DNA from: JBMYZL01 sp965661765
GTDB lineage: Bacteria; Bacteroidota; Bacteroidia; Flavobacteriales_D; Sanyastnellaceae
Direction: 5' to 3'
Length of the DNA: 64,000 nucleotides
NCBI GenBank assembly: GCA_965661765.1
Contig: CBFIFE010000003.1
Span: 40,183 to 104,182 of the forward strand
Both the position numbers and the translations under genes were made by a program. Position 1 is the first letter of the stretch. The number at the start of each line of letters is the position of its first letter. The notes under the pieces were generated by a model. That model made no database searches and was not told the DNA's origin. It worked only from the letters and a program-made list of their open reading frames with translations. Positions 1 to 8,354 of this stretch are shown here, in pieces.

Positions 1-2
1 AG

Positions 3-347
3 AACTGGGCGGCCGGTTGGACCTTGGCTTCAGAAATGGGGCTTTTTGGAAATGCGGAGAATGAAGGGGAAGGGGGCGGATTCCTCTCCGGATGCACCTA
101 TGCCTTTGCCTGCAATTTCAACCCCGCGGCCATCTTGGATGATGGTTCTTGCGAAATCACAAGTTGTGCAGGTTGCACTTGGCCGGAAGCCGACAATTAT
201 GATCCGATGGCCTTGTTTGATGACGGGAGTTGCATTGGCCCGAATGGCGACACCGATTGCCCAGGGGATTTGGATGGGAATGGCTTGATTTCCGTGCAAG
301 ACATGCTGTTGTTCCTTGGCCTTTTTGGTGAGCCTTGTCCTCAGTAA
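3..347 (+). CDS. C-terminal end of a Cys-repeat secreted surface protein (5' truncated by window edge)
   Basis: The frame is open from the left edge, so the gene begins outside the window; 114 residues are visible. Two Cys-repeat units of the GCTxxxACNFxxxAxxDDGSC type occupy roughly residues 30-75. The end is a short dockerin-like, calcium-loop-like stretch (CPGDLDGNG, then DMLLFLGLFGEPC) bracketed by two cysteines. The same architecture closes the 2,590-aa protein at 11.8 kb and occurs inside the 1,518-aa protein at 55.5 kb, so this is a third member of the same surface-protein class. Its stop codon overlaps the end of the convergent PagL-like gene by 7 nt. No enzymatic domain is visible. 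Being extracellular is inferred from repeat type and cysteine content. Confidence 0.75.
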   Translation, partial: NWAAGWTLASEMGLFGNAENEGEGGGFLSGCTYAFACNFNPAAILDDGSCEITSCAGCTWPEADNYDPMALFDDGSCIGPNGDTDCPGDLDGNGLISVQDMLLFLGLFGEPCPQ

Positions 348-1432
348 GGGGTTTTTGAGGGGGACCAAACCAGCCCAAGTGCCGGATGCTCTGCCCGGAG
401 CCGATAGCTGCGAAGGGAAAGAGAGAGAGCGAGTTGGGGGCGGATTTGACCCAAGACATCCACCTGAAGAAAGACCGGACCCTGGGTTGCGTTCGGGTTC
501 AATGCCAGGCCTCCCCAAGTCCCCACAACAGCCAAACGGTCGCAGCGCCACATGGCGCCCGCTTCGATGAAAAGTTGGGGCGGACGTTCGTTGTGCCGGA
601 AGGCGACCGTGGCTCCGCCCCCGACCACGGGGGACCAAGCGCGTGCCGCCATGGCCCCAGGAAATTCCCGCAATGTGCGCAATGACCACAATTGTGCGCG
701 TTGACCACCAGGCAACCCGATGTCCCTTGGGCCGGCTTGCAGCGCGATCATAAGCGGCGGCGGTGCCGGAAAACGGTTCGGTGTCAAAGGGACCTGTCGG
801 TCGCCCGAGGCGGGGTGATGCTCCAGGGCGAGGGCGAGGGTGATTTGGTTGGTGCCGAGGTTGGGCTGCGTGATTCCGCCATTCGAAAGGTGGGTGAGCC
901 GGAGGGCGAGGCGCGCTTGCACCCCGGCCGTGCCGCCCCAAGTTCGGCCGATGCCCAATCGAATCGCAGCATTGCCGTGGCTCCCAAGGGCGGTGGCAGT
1001 CGGTCGTTCGATGGGGTCATAGGGCGTCCAAGTCCACCCCAAACCGAGGCCAGTCTCCGTGCTGAGCCCCCACCGCATGGGCCACCGGGCGATGCCCAGA
1101 AGGGCAGCTTGGTTGCCCAGCGTTTCACTGCCGGTGGCGCTCAGGTTCAAGGACAGCCACGTTGTGGCACCACGGCGCCTCCCCGCCACCGACCAATTCC
1201 CCAGGGACCACCGCCCGACAGCGGCCTCGACAGCAATCACCCTGCGCCCCAGGAGGCCAGACATTTCAGGACGATGCGGGGCGATTTGGCCCAAGCTGCT
1301 GGAGAGGGAGAGGAGCCGGGTTTGGCCTGAATCTGCTGCCAAAACAACCTCGGTCATCGCCCCTCCCGCAAAGGACAGGCCTTGCGCCACCAGAGCGCAC
1401 CCAACCGCGGCAGCTGACAGGAACTTTCTCAC
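341..1432 (-). CDS. PagL-like acyloxyacyl hydrolase (outer-membrane lipid A deacylase)
   Basis: A 363-aa protein beginning with GTG and a signal peptide (RKFLSAAAVGCALVAQG). Most of the chain alternates hydrophobic and polar residues as in an outer-membrane beta-barrel. Residues 178-194 carry LRLTHLSNGGITQPNLG, which matches the H-x-S-N active-site signature of the PagL/acyloxyacyl hydrolase family (H181, S183); these enzymes remove an acyl chain from lipid A. The barrel continues for about 180 residues beyond the motif, longer than classical PagL. The frame stays open upstream to 2140, but that part is antisense to mazG; the GTG is chosen because the signal peptide starts there and a -7-like element (TACCTTCG) lies 8 nt before it. 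Family assignment rests on the short motif and the barrel-like pattern. Confidence 0.62.
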   Translation of the reverse strand: MRKFLSAAAVGCALVAQGLSFAGGAMTEVVLAADSGQTRLLSLSSSLGQIAPHRPEMSGLLGRRVIAVEAAVGRWSLGNWSVAGRRRGATTWLSLNLSATGSETLGNQAALLGIARWPMRWGLSTETGLGLGWTWTPYDPIERPTATALGSHGNAAIRLGIGRTWGGTAGVQARLALRLTHLSNGGITQPNLGTNQITLALALEHHPASGDRQVPLTPNRFPAPPPLMIALQAGPRDIGLPGGQRAQLWSLRTLREFPGAMAARAWSPVVGGGATVAFRHNERPPQLFIEAGAMWRCDRLAVVGTWGGLALNPNATQGPVFLQVDVLGQIRPQLALSLSLRSYRLRAEHPALGLVWSPSKTPY

Positions 1433-1440
1433 GACAGCCG

Positions 1441-1460
1441 CGAAGGTAGCCGTACCTTCG
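1441..1460. promoter_or_regulatory. Divergent promoter: two back-to-back TACCTTCG -7 elements forming a palindrome
   Basis: CGAAGGTAGCCGTACCTTCG is a perfect inverted repeat (8-bp arms, 4-nt centre). Each arm reads TACCTTCG toward its own gene, resembling the Bacteroidota -7 element TAnnTTTG. It lies 5 nt before the mazG ATG on the plus strand and 8 nt before the PagL-like GTG on the minus strand. Confidence 0.55.
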
Positions 1461-1465
1461 CAAGC

Positions 1466-2239
1466 ATGCACACAATGAAGGAAAAGTTGGCCGCCTTTGA
1501 GCGTTTGCTGACCATCATGGACGAATTGCGTGAGCAGTGTCCATGGGATCGCAAGCAGACCTTTGCATCGCTTCGGCACTTGACGATTGAAGAAACGTAT
1601 GAGCTTGCGGATGCGATTTTGGACGAGGACCTCGATGAGATTCGCGGCGAGACCGGCGACTTGATGCTGCACATGGTTTTCTATGCCAGGATTGCGTCTG
1701 AGCAGGAGGGCGGCTGGGACATTGCAGATAGTTTGAATGCCATTTGCGACAAGTTGGTGAGTCGACACCCGCACATATACGGGGACGTCAAGGCCGACGA
1801 CGAAGAAACGGTCAAGGCAAATTGGGAGGCGCTGAAACTCAAAGAAGGCAAGACGTCTGTTCTGGCGGGGGTTCCGAAATCGCTGGCCTCCTTGGTGAAA
1901 GCCTATCGCATTCAGGACAAGGTGCGCGGCGTGGGGTTCGATTTCGATGACCCGGGCAGGGCTTGGGAGAAAGTTGACGAAGAAATCGGCGAGCTGCAAT
2001 CGGCGGACGACGCATCGGCAGAAGCGGAGGAGTTTGGGGACGTGCTTTTCGCGTTGATCAATTGGGCGCGGCTGAAGGGCATCAACCCAGATGAAGCGTT
2101 GGAGCGCACAAACCGCAAGTTCATTCGTCGGTTTCAGCACATGGAGCGTGCGGCAGGGGCAGCGGGTCAGGGGCTCAATGAGATGAGCTTGGCGGAGATG
2201 GATGTGTTGTGGAATCAGGCCAAATCCGACGAGCGTTGA
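1466..2239 (+). CDS. mazG: Nucleoside triphosphate pyrophosphohydrolase MazG
   Basis: A 257-aa cytosolic enzyme that hydrolyses NTPs to NMP and pyrophosphate (house-cleaning or stringent-response role). The N-terminal domain has the family signature LREQCPWDRKQTFASL followed by the EETYELADAI metal-binding helix (about residues 22-55); a second MazG-like helical domain with EEIGEL and EEFGDVLFAL follows near residues 170-200. Length matches the two-domain E. coli-type MazG. A second in-frame ATG at 1475 is possible; 1466 is preferred because the -7-like TACCTTCG ends 5 nt before it. The next gene, a lipoprotein, starts 11 nt downstream and is probably cotranscribed. Confidence 0.92.
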   Translation: MHTMKEKLAAFERLLTIMDELREQCPWDRKQTFASLRHLTIEETYELADAILDEDLDEIRGETGDLMLHMVFYARIASEQEGGWDIADSLNAICDKLVSRHPHIYGDVKADDEETVKANWEALKLKEGKTSVLAGVPKSLASLVKAYRIQDKVRGVGFDFDDPGRAWEKVDEEIGELQSADDASAEAEEFGDVLFALINWARLKGINPDEALERTNRKFIRRFQHMERAAGAAGQGLNEMSLAEMDVLWNQAKSDER

Positions 2240-2250
2240 CCCCCCGGTCC

Positions 2251-2988
2251 ATGCTGTCGTTTGCCTGTGCTCTGATCCTTCTCGGGTGCAGCGAAAGGGA
2301 CCGATGTTGGGAACGGGTCAGTGAATTGGAGGGGACCCGGACGGAACATCTGGACTGGACAGACGGCGCTTGGTTGGGGGTTGAAGACGGGGTCGAGGTG
2401 GTCTGGCGTTTGGCGCCGGTTGATTCGGCAAAGGCGGTTTGGGTGGGGCCTGAGGACCTGCTCGATGACGCTTCTCTCGCTTTTGTCGCCGACACCCTCC
2501 AATTGTGGGATGGGAATGCCTGCCGCTGGTTGCGGCGGCCCGATTTGCATTTGACTTGCTCGCTGTTCACCCCGACACCGAGCGGGATTCATTTGCAGGG
2601 GCATGGCCGTTTTGAATCGCGCGATACCTTGTCGCCGCCCGTCCACTTCACCATCCTTGGCAGCCGATCGTCTGCCGTGGTCGAGGTGCTGCTTCAAGCC
2701 GATTCTTTGGCCGTTCATGTGCCATCTGGGGCCATGACGATGTCCATCCGGGGGGAGGTCAGGCGGGCAGGAGCGTATTTGTCAGGACTGTCTCAATTGG
2801 ATGCAGCCGGCCTGACCACTGAACATTTTCAATTGCACGCAGCGACGAATCGTCGCCACGACATTCACGCGTCGACCTATGCATATGTGGCCATGGCGGG
2901 CTCGGGCGATGTCTGGGTTTTCGGACGGCCAAATCAATTGGACACAGAAGATTTGGGCGGTTCAGGAGAATTGGTGTTGGGGCACTGA
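2251..2988 (+). CDS. Predicted lipoprotein of unknown function
   Basis: A 245-aa protein with a short lipoprotein signal, LSFACALILLGC, whose lipobox cysteine is residue 13 or so, followed by SERDRCWERV. The remainder is a mixed, probably beta-rich soluble domain with no motif I recognise. The frame is open further upstream to 2209 inside mazG, but the ATG at 2251 gives the lipoprotein signal. It follows mazG by 11 nt and precedes the M1 peptidase by about 50 nt on the same strand. Export and lipid attachment are inferred from the signal; no function is assigned. Confidence 0.75.
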   Translation: MLSFACALILLGCSERDRCWERVSELEGTRTEHLDWTDGAWLGVEDGVEVVWRLAPVDSAKAVWVGPEDLLDDASLAFVADTLQLWDGNACRWLRRPDLHLTCSLFTPTPSGIHLQGHGRFESRDTLSPPVHFTILGSRSSAVVEVLLQADSLAVHVPSGAMTMSIRGEVRRAGAYLSGLSQLDAAGLTTEHFQLHAATNRRHDIHASTYAYVAMAGSGDVWVFGRPNQLDTEDLGGSGELVLGH

Positions 2989-3037
2989 TGGCCATTTGCA
3001 CCTTCTGATGTAATTTTCCGTTTCAATCTCCTGCTTG

Positions 3038-5419
3038 ATGAAAATTCCGATTGCCTTCCGGTCTTTTGCGGCCATTGCCTCGTTTGCATGTCTCGGCTCG
3101 GGTTCCGTTTCCGCTCAAAATCCCATTGAAGATGAGACGAACCCTTTCAACCTGAACATCAACAAATTCAAGCAGTTGGGCACGGAATTGCCCACGCCCA
3201 ACGTCTATCGCACTGCGTCTGGGGCGCCAGGCCACGCCTATTGGCAACAAAAAGCGGATTACGATATTCAAGTTCGTTTGGACGAAGATGCCCACCGGAT
3301 CGATGGCCAGGAGCGCGTCACATACACCAACAACAGTCCGGATGAACTGCGTTATGTCTGGTTGCAATTGGACCAAAACGTTCGGGCGAAGGACAGCGAC
3401 ACCCACAAAATCCGAGAATCCCGCATCGGTGATCGAAACACGTTCGAGAGCATTCGTGACCTCGAGCCATCTTTCGATGGTGGATTCAAAATCGAGCGTG
3501 TTGCGGATGCTGCGGGCAACGCCCTGCCTTACGTGATCAACAAGACGATGATGCGGATTGACTTGCCCAGTCCACTCAAGCCGGGCGGCAAGTTCATTTT
3601 TGACATCGATTGGTGGTACAACATCAACGACCGCATGGCCGATGGCGGCCGCAGTGGGTATGAGTGGTTTGAGGAAGAGAACAATGCCATCTACACCATT
3701 GCACAGTTCCATCCCCGGATGGTGGTGTATTGTGACAATGAAGGATGGCAGAACAAGCAATTTCTGGGCAGCGGGGAGTTCACTTTGAACTTCGGAGACT
3801 ATCATGTGGAAATCACAGTGCCATCCGATCATGTTGTGGCATCAACAGGGATGCTCAAGAATGCCAAATCCGTGTTGACCAGCTCCCAACGCAAGCGCTT
3901 TGAGACGGCTCAAACGACGTTCGACCAGCCGGTGATGATTGTGACGGAGGAGGAAGCACGTGCTGCAGAAAAAGGGCGCGAAAAGGGGCTGAAGACCTGG
4001 GTTTTTGATGCCGAAAACGTCCGGGATTTTGGCTGGGCATCGAGCCGGAAATTCATCTGGGATGCCATGGCAGTTGAGGTCGGGAATCGTTCCCCACTCG
4101 CCATGAGTTACTATCCGAAGGAGGGGAACCCGCTCTGGGAGCAATATTCGACGAAGGCTGTCGCCCAGACCCTGAAGACCTACTCCAAGTTCACCATTGA
4201 CTACCCTTACCCAGTCGCCATCAGCGTTCATACCAAATGGATTGGGATGGAGTACCCGATGATTTGCTTTAACGGGGGCCGGCCAGAGCCTGATGGTACT
4301 TACTCGGAGCGCACGAAGATTGGCATGATTTCGGTCATCATTCACGAGGTGGGGCACAATTTCTTTCCGATGATCATCAACTCTGATGAACGCCAATGGA
4401 CTTGGATGGACGAAGGGCTCAACACCTTCGTGCAGTACTTGACGGAAAAGGAGTTTGACCGAGATTATCCCACTCGCCGCGGGCGCGCTCGAGACATCCG
4501 CAATTACATGGGGGGAGACAAGTCGCGCATCAGTCCGATCATGACGAATTCTGAGTCCATTCTGCAGTTTGGAAACAATGCCTATGGGAAGCCGGCCACA
4601 GCGTTGAACATCCTGCGCGAAACGGTGATGGGCCGCGAATTGTTCGACTATGCTTTCAAGGAATACGCCCGGCGTTGGGCCTTCAAGCACCCGACACCTG
4701 CCGATTTCTTCCGCACCATGGAGGATGCGTCAGCTGTGGATCTGGATTGGTTTTGGCGTGGTTGGTTTTACACAACGGACCACGTTGACATTGCGATGGA
4801 TGAAATCCGTTGGCTTCAGCCCTCCTCGGGCAATCCAGATGTGGAACAGGCGCTCGCGCGAATGGCCTCCGAAGAGGAAGCGGGAGACATTTCTCTGATG
4901 CGCGACCTACAGGGAATCCCTGAGACGTATTTGGAAGCTGACCCGACCCTCAAAGATTTCTACACGGAGAATGACCCTTTTGTGGTCATGGAGCTGGATC
5001 GCATCGACTACAACGACTACATCCAAGATTTGGAGGCCGAGGATGTCGCCATGTTGGCCACGGGCAAGCAGTACTATGAAATCACTTTCCGGAATGAAGG
5101 TGGCCTGGTGATGCCGTTGATTCTGGGCTTGGAATACGAAGATGGAGAAATGGAGGTGCGGCGAATTCCTGCGGAAATCTGGCGGAAGGGCCAGGATGAG
5201 GTCACAAAGGTGTTTGTCACGGATCGGCCAGTCGCACGCATCGTTCTCGACCCGTATTTGGAAACTGCCGATGTCGACATGTCGGACAATTCTTGGCCAC
5301 CCAGACCCACGCCGACACGGTTTGAATTGTTCAAGCAGTCCGAGCGTGGGGTTTCCGAAAATCCAATGCAGCGCGCTTTGCGCAACAGCAATTTGAGTGA
5401 AGGAGAGTCGCAGGACTGA
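3038..5419 (+). CDS. Secreted M1-family (gluzincin) metallopeptidase
   Basis: A 793-aa zinc aminopeptidase-like protein with an N-terminal signal peptide ending near SGSVSAQ. The zinc site is complete: HEVGH at residues 436-440 and the third ligand E459 in WMDEGL, giving the HEXXH-x18-E spacing of family M1. A substrate-site motif equivalent to GAMEN appears as GMEYPM around residue 408. N-terminal beta-saddle sequences (YDIQVRLDEDAHRIDGQE) are typical of the family. The ATG at 3038 is chosen over a preceding in-frame TTG. The gene stands alone, convergent with the EamA transporter. It probably acts in the periplasm or outside on peptides; there is no T9SS tail. Confidence 0.9.
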   Translation: MKIPIAFRSFAAIASFACLGSGSVSAQNPIEDETNPFNLNINKFKQLGTELPTPNVYRTASGAPGHAYWQQKADYDIQVRLDEDAHRIDGQERVTYTNNSPDELRYVWLQLDQNVRAKDSDTHKIRESRIGDRNTFESIRDLEPSFDGGFKIERVADAAGNALPYVINKTMMRIDLPSPLKPGGKFIFDIDWWYNINDRMADGGRSGYEWFEEENNAIYTIAQFHPRMVVYCDNEGWQNKQFLGSGEFTLNFGDYHVEITVPSDHVVASTGMLKNAKSVLTSSQRKRFETAQTTFDQPVMIVTEEEARAAEKGREKGLKTWVFDAENVRDFGWASSRKFIWDAMAVEVGNRSPLAMSYYPKEGNPLWEQYSTKAVAQTLKTYSKFTIDYPYPVAISVHTKWIGMEYPMICFNGGRPEPDGTYSERTKIGMISVIIHEVGHNFFPMIINSDERQWTWMDEGLNTFVQYLTEKEFDRDYPTRRGRARDIRNYMGGDKSRISPIMTNSESILQFGNNAYGKPATALNILRETVMGRELFDYAFKEYARRWAFKHPTPADFFRTMEDASAVDLDWFWRGWFYTTDHVDIAMDEIRWLQPSSGNPDVEQALARMASEEEAGDISLMRDLQGIPETYLEADPTLKDFYTENDPFVVMELDRIDYNDYIQDLEAEDVAMLATGKQYYEITFRNEGGLVMPLILGLEYEDGEMEVRRIPAEIWRKGQDEVTKVFVTDRPVARIVLDPYLETADVDMSDNSWPPRPTPTRFELFKQSERGVSENPMQRALRNSNLSEGESQD

Positions 5420-5464
5420 CCTCGCAAGACCGACTGGTGAAATCCAGTTGCCACTTGCTGGACA

Positions 5465-6355
5465 TCAGAAAGCCAGCAGGGCGATGGCTGTGCACGCCAG
5501 AAAGAGTCCCCAAAGGTTGGCCTTGTTCAGCGGCTCACGGAAAAAGGCGACCGCGAATGCGGCAGACAAAACCACAATGCCCAAGTTCACCACGGGGGCA
5601 ATCGCAGACCGGTCCAGGGGAAGTTGCGCGTAGGCTTCGAGCAAGAAGTACAATGACCCCAAATTGATGATGCCCAGGCCGATACCTATGGATGAAGTGG
5701 CGAGCAGGGAAGGAGAGGCATTGGATTTGTGTGGTGTTTTGCGCCGCAGCACCAGCATCATCGCCCCAATGACGCCTGCGACAGTGAAGGGCAGTGTGGT
5801 GAAGAGGTATCTGTAGCGCGCCTCGGTCATGTGTTCTGGACCGGAGAACCAGCCGAACATCAGGTCAATGGCTCCGCCGCCCAAAAAGATGATCAAGGGA
5901 ATTCTCAATTCTCGGATGGACAGGCCGGACTGATTGGACTGCCATGAGGACAGTACGATGGCAGGAAGTGTCGTGGCCAGTGCCAAACCTTTGTTCCAAC
6001 TCCATTCATCTGATGGGTCGAAGACCAAAAACACCAAGACAGGCAGCACCATGGAGAGTTTTGCCGAAACCGAGGTCACCGTCACTCCGAGGGTTCTGGC
6101 GGCTGTTGCCATCAGATGAAAAAGGTAGAGAAATGCAGCACCAGCCAACATCGCGGTGATGACCCAAGTTGCGGGCCACGCGCTGGCGAATGTCTCCCAT
6201 CCACCAGCAAGCGCCCAACCCAAGCCAGCAGCGACGAAATAGTTGATGACAATCACCAGCAGTGTATCTGCTCGAAGGGTTTCTAGCCATCGAAAGCATG
6301 TGAAGATCGCTGCTCCGCAAAGCCAGGCCATCAACAGGGGGAACAATCCTTCCAT
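5465..6355 (-). CDS. EamA/DMT-family transporter
   Basis: A 296-aa integral membrane protein with about ten hydrophobic segments arranged as two repeats of five, as in the drug/metabolite transporter (EamA) superfamily. The C-terminal half contains LEAYAQLPLDRSAIAPVVNL and AFFREPLNKANLWGL, which resemble the conserved ends of EamA repeats. The substrate is unknown. The start at 6355 is supported by a -7-like TATCTTCG 7 nt upstream. It is divergent from padR and convergent with the M1 peptidase. Confidence 0.82.
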   Translation of the reverse strand: MEGLFPLLMAWLCGAAIFTCFRWLETLRADTLLVIVINYFVAAGLGWALAGGWETFASAWPATWVITAMLAGAAFLYLFHLMATAARTLGVTVTSVSAKLSMVLPVLVFLVFDPSDEWSWNKGLALATTLPAIVLSSWQSNQSGLSIRELRIPLIIFLGGGAIDLMFGWFSGPEHMTEARYRYLFTTLPFTVAGVIGAMMLVLRRKTPHKSNASPSLLATSSIGIGLGIINLGSLYFLLEAYAQLPLDRSAIAPVVNLGIVVLSAAFAVAFFREPLNKANLWGLFLACTAIALLAF

Positions 6356-6362
6356 TAGCCGA

Positions 6363-6370
6363 CGAAGATA
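6363..6370 (-). promoter_or_regulatory. -7 element TATCTTCG for the EamA transporter
   Basis: Reads TATCTTCG on the minus strand, 7 nt before the ATG at 6355, a variant of TAnnTTTG. Predicts an almost leaderless transcript. Confidence 0.45.
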
Positions 6371-6420
6371 GTTTTGCCGTTTTTTGGTACTTTGTATTGC
6401 ATAGTACTGATTTTCGCATA

Positions 6421-6428
6421 TATCTTTG
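6421..6428 (+). promoter_or_regulatory. -7 element TATCTTTG for padR
   Basis: A perfect TAnnTTTG match ending 5 nt before the padR ATG at 6434. It also argues against starting the protein at the upstream in-frame ATG at 6374. Confidence 0.6.
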
Positions 6429-6433
6429 CGGAC

Positions 6434-6763
6434 ATGAATACAGCCAAATCACAGGTGCAATTGCGAAAAGGCGCATTGGAATTGTGTGTTTTGCGTGTGC
6501 TGGCGCACGGGGAGGCCTACACCAGCGACATCACCGATTCCTTGAAACGAGCCGAACTCCTTGTGGTTGAGGGCACGTTGTACCCACTCTTGTCCAGGCT
6601 CAAGACTTCAGGAATCTGCACGTATCGTTGGGAAGAGTCGAAATCCGGCCCCCCACGCAAGTACTATTCTCTGACCCCGATGGGAAAGGAATACCTCGAT
6701 GAACTGAATGCCGAATGGGCAAAGCTTGTGAGCTCCATTGAACACCTGACAACCGACACCTGA
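6434..6763 (+). CDS. PadR-family transcriptional regulator
   Basis: A 109-aa DNA-binding protein with the PadR winged-helix pattern: LRKGALELCVLRVLAHGEAY, then VVEGTLYPLLSRLKTSG (recognition helix, about residues 44-60) and GPPRKYYSLTPMGKEYL (wing). The start MNTAKSQ is chosen because TATCTTTG ends 5 nt upstream. The gene lies 4 nt before a PspC-domain membrane protein and is almost certainly cotranscribed with it, a pairing seen widely in Bacteroidota where the regulator likely controls its own operon in response to envelope conditions (inference). Confidence 0.9.
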   Translation: MNTAKSQVQLRKGALELCVLRVLAHGEAYTSDITDSLKRAELLVVEGTLYPLLSRLKTSGICTYRWEESKSGPPRKYYSLTPMGKEYLDELNAEWAKLVSSIEHLTTDT

Positions 6764-6767
6764 ATCC

Positions 6768-8354
6768 ATGAACAAGACCATAGCCATTGAATTGGGGGGA
6801 TTTCGTTTCCACCTCCAGCCAGAAGCCTTCGAGTTGCTCGAAGATTATTTGACAGCCATCGAACAAGCGCTGCACCAGGACCCTTCTGCCGATGAAATTT
6901 TGCAGGATGTCGAAGGGCGAATCGCCGAATTGCTGCAAGAGCGCCTTGCTGGGGTTCGAGAAGTCGTCAACAAAGAGGACATCGAGTGGGTGATGCGTGC
7001 AATCGGCGCGCCATCTGACTTTGAACAAGAGGAATCGGAACCAGGGCAAGGAGACCGGCCGCAACGTGGAATTCGCCGATTGTATCGGGATCGTCAAGAT
7101 GCCCTGCTCGCGGGGGTGGCATCAGGACTGGGGGCGTATTTTGGGTTGGATCCGGTTTGGGTGCGGGGCGGATTCATCTTTGCCTTGATTGCGGGTGGCT
7201 TCGCCATTCCGTTGTACCTCATTTTGTGGCTCATCGTTCCGGCTGCAGAAACCCGTGCAGAGCGATTGACGATGCAGGGACGTCCGGTCAATTTTGAAAA
7301 CCTGCGCAGAACCGTCGGCAAGGAGGTGAATTCGGCAGGGCGTCGTGTGCGCAAATGGGGCCGAGGCGCAGGCGAATCCACCGCACGTGGCTTGTCGAGA
7401 GCCACAAACGGATTCGCTGAAATTCTCGCGTTTTGCCTGCGAATATTTGCGTATACATTCCTTTTTGTAATGTTGGCAGGATTTGTGGCAGTATCTGCTT
7501 CATTGTTGGCTTTCTTGACTGGAGCCGGTGGCGTGGAGATCGGTGAGTTTCACATTGATTCATTCGATGGCATCGGAACAATGTCAGAATTGATGGCACT
7601 CGTCTTGCCGCAGGGTGTTGCTCCGAGTTGGATTTGGGCGGGCGCGATTTTGTTGCTTGTGGGTCCCGTGGTGACAGCAGTGGTGACGATCATTCGGCTC
7701 TTGCTGCGGCCGCGCTTGCGTCCGGGCATCTTGGCCTCAATGATTGGGGTGAGCGTGCTCGTCAGCATCGCAGGCGCTTCCATCTTGGGGGTGGTTGCCG
7801 CGCGCGTGGGGCTGGAGTTTCGAACGGAGACCAAATTTGGCCAATCCCTTCCCCTCCAACCCGACCCCAATGGCCTGGTTCAGCTGCACATGCCCGCCCT
7901 TGGCTCGGCGCCAGCGCGTGGTTGGTTTTCAGAAGATGACGATCTGGGCATTTTGAGCCTCGAGGATGGTGAATTGATGTATGACGCCATTCGGATTGAC
8001 ATTGAGGCGTCTCCAGACACCTTGCCGCGCATTGAGTGGGAAGTGCAGGCCTCTGGTGCAAATCGGCAACAAGCACGTGAGCGCAGTTTGGCGGTCATTT
8101 ATCCCGTGACCGTTGAACCGAACGGATTTGCGGTGCTCCTCCCCACGGCCCTTCGTTTCCCCGTCGAAAGCCGCTTCCGCGGGCAGTGTGTCGATGTGAC
8201 ATTGTATCTGCCGCAGGGGATGGGGGTGGAGCTGTCACCTTCGCTCGGACGGCATTTGCGTGGTATCAAGAATGTGGATCACCTGCGCAGCGACAAACTC
8301 GCTGGCAAGACTTGGCGCATGACCGAAAGTGGGTTGGTCAGTGATCCAAGTTGA
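6768..8354 (+). CDS. PspC-domain membrane protein
   Basis: A 528-aa protein. Residues 1-85 form a soluble helical N-terminal domain (QDVEGRIAELLQER); residues 103-160 are a clear PspC domain (RRLYRDRQDALLAGVASGLG, then a transmembrane hairpin ending LILWLIVPAA). Three further hydrophobic segments lie near residues 222-250, 280-310 and 315-345, followed by a periplasmic C-terminal domain of about 170 residues. PspC domains are linked to phage-shock-type envelope stress sensing. Four nt separate it from padR. Its last 17 nt overlap, tail to tail, the end of ribD. Confidence 0.88.
   Translation: MNKTIAIELGGFRFHLQPEAFELLEDYLTAIEQALHQDPSADEILQDVEGRIAELLQERLAGVREVVNKEDIEWVMRAIGAPSDFEQEESEPGQGDRPQRGIRRLYRDRQDALLAGVASGLGAYFGLDPVWVRGGFIFALIAGGFAIPLYLILWLIVPAAETRAERLTMQGRPVNFENLRRTVGKEVNSAGRRVRKWGRGAGESTARGLSRATNGFAEILAFCLRIFAYTFLFVMLAGFVAVSASLLAFLTGAGGVEIGEFHIDSFDGIGTMSELMALVLPQGVAPSWIWAGAILLLVGPVVTAVVTIIRLLLRPRLRPGILASMIGVSVLVSIAGASILGVVAARVGLEFRTETKFGQSLPLQPDPNGLVQLHMPALGSAPARGWFSEDDDLGILSLEDGELMYDAIRIDIEASPDTLPRIEWEVQASGANRQQARERSLAVIYPVTVEPNGFAVLLPTALRFPVESRFRGQCVDVTLYLPQGMGVELSPSLGRHLRGIKNVDHLRSDKLAGKTWRMTESGLVSDPS

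Noticed and set aside
1433..2140. Open minus-strand extension upstream of the PagL-like gene
   Set aside because: It is antisense to mazG, has no domain, and the signal peptide starts at the GTG at 1432.
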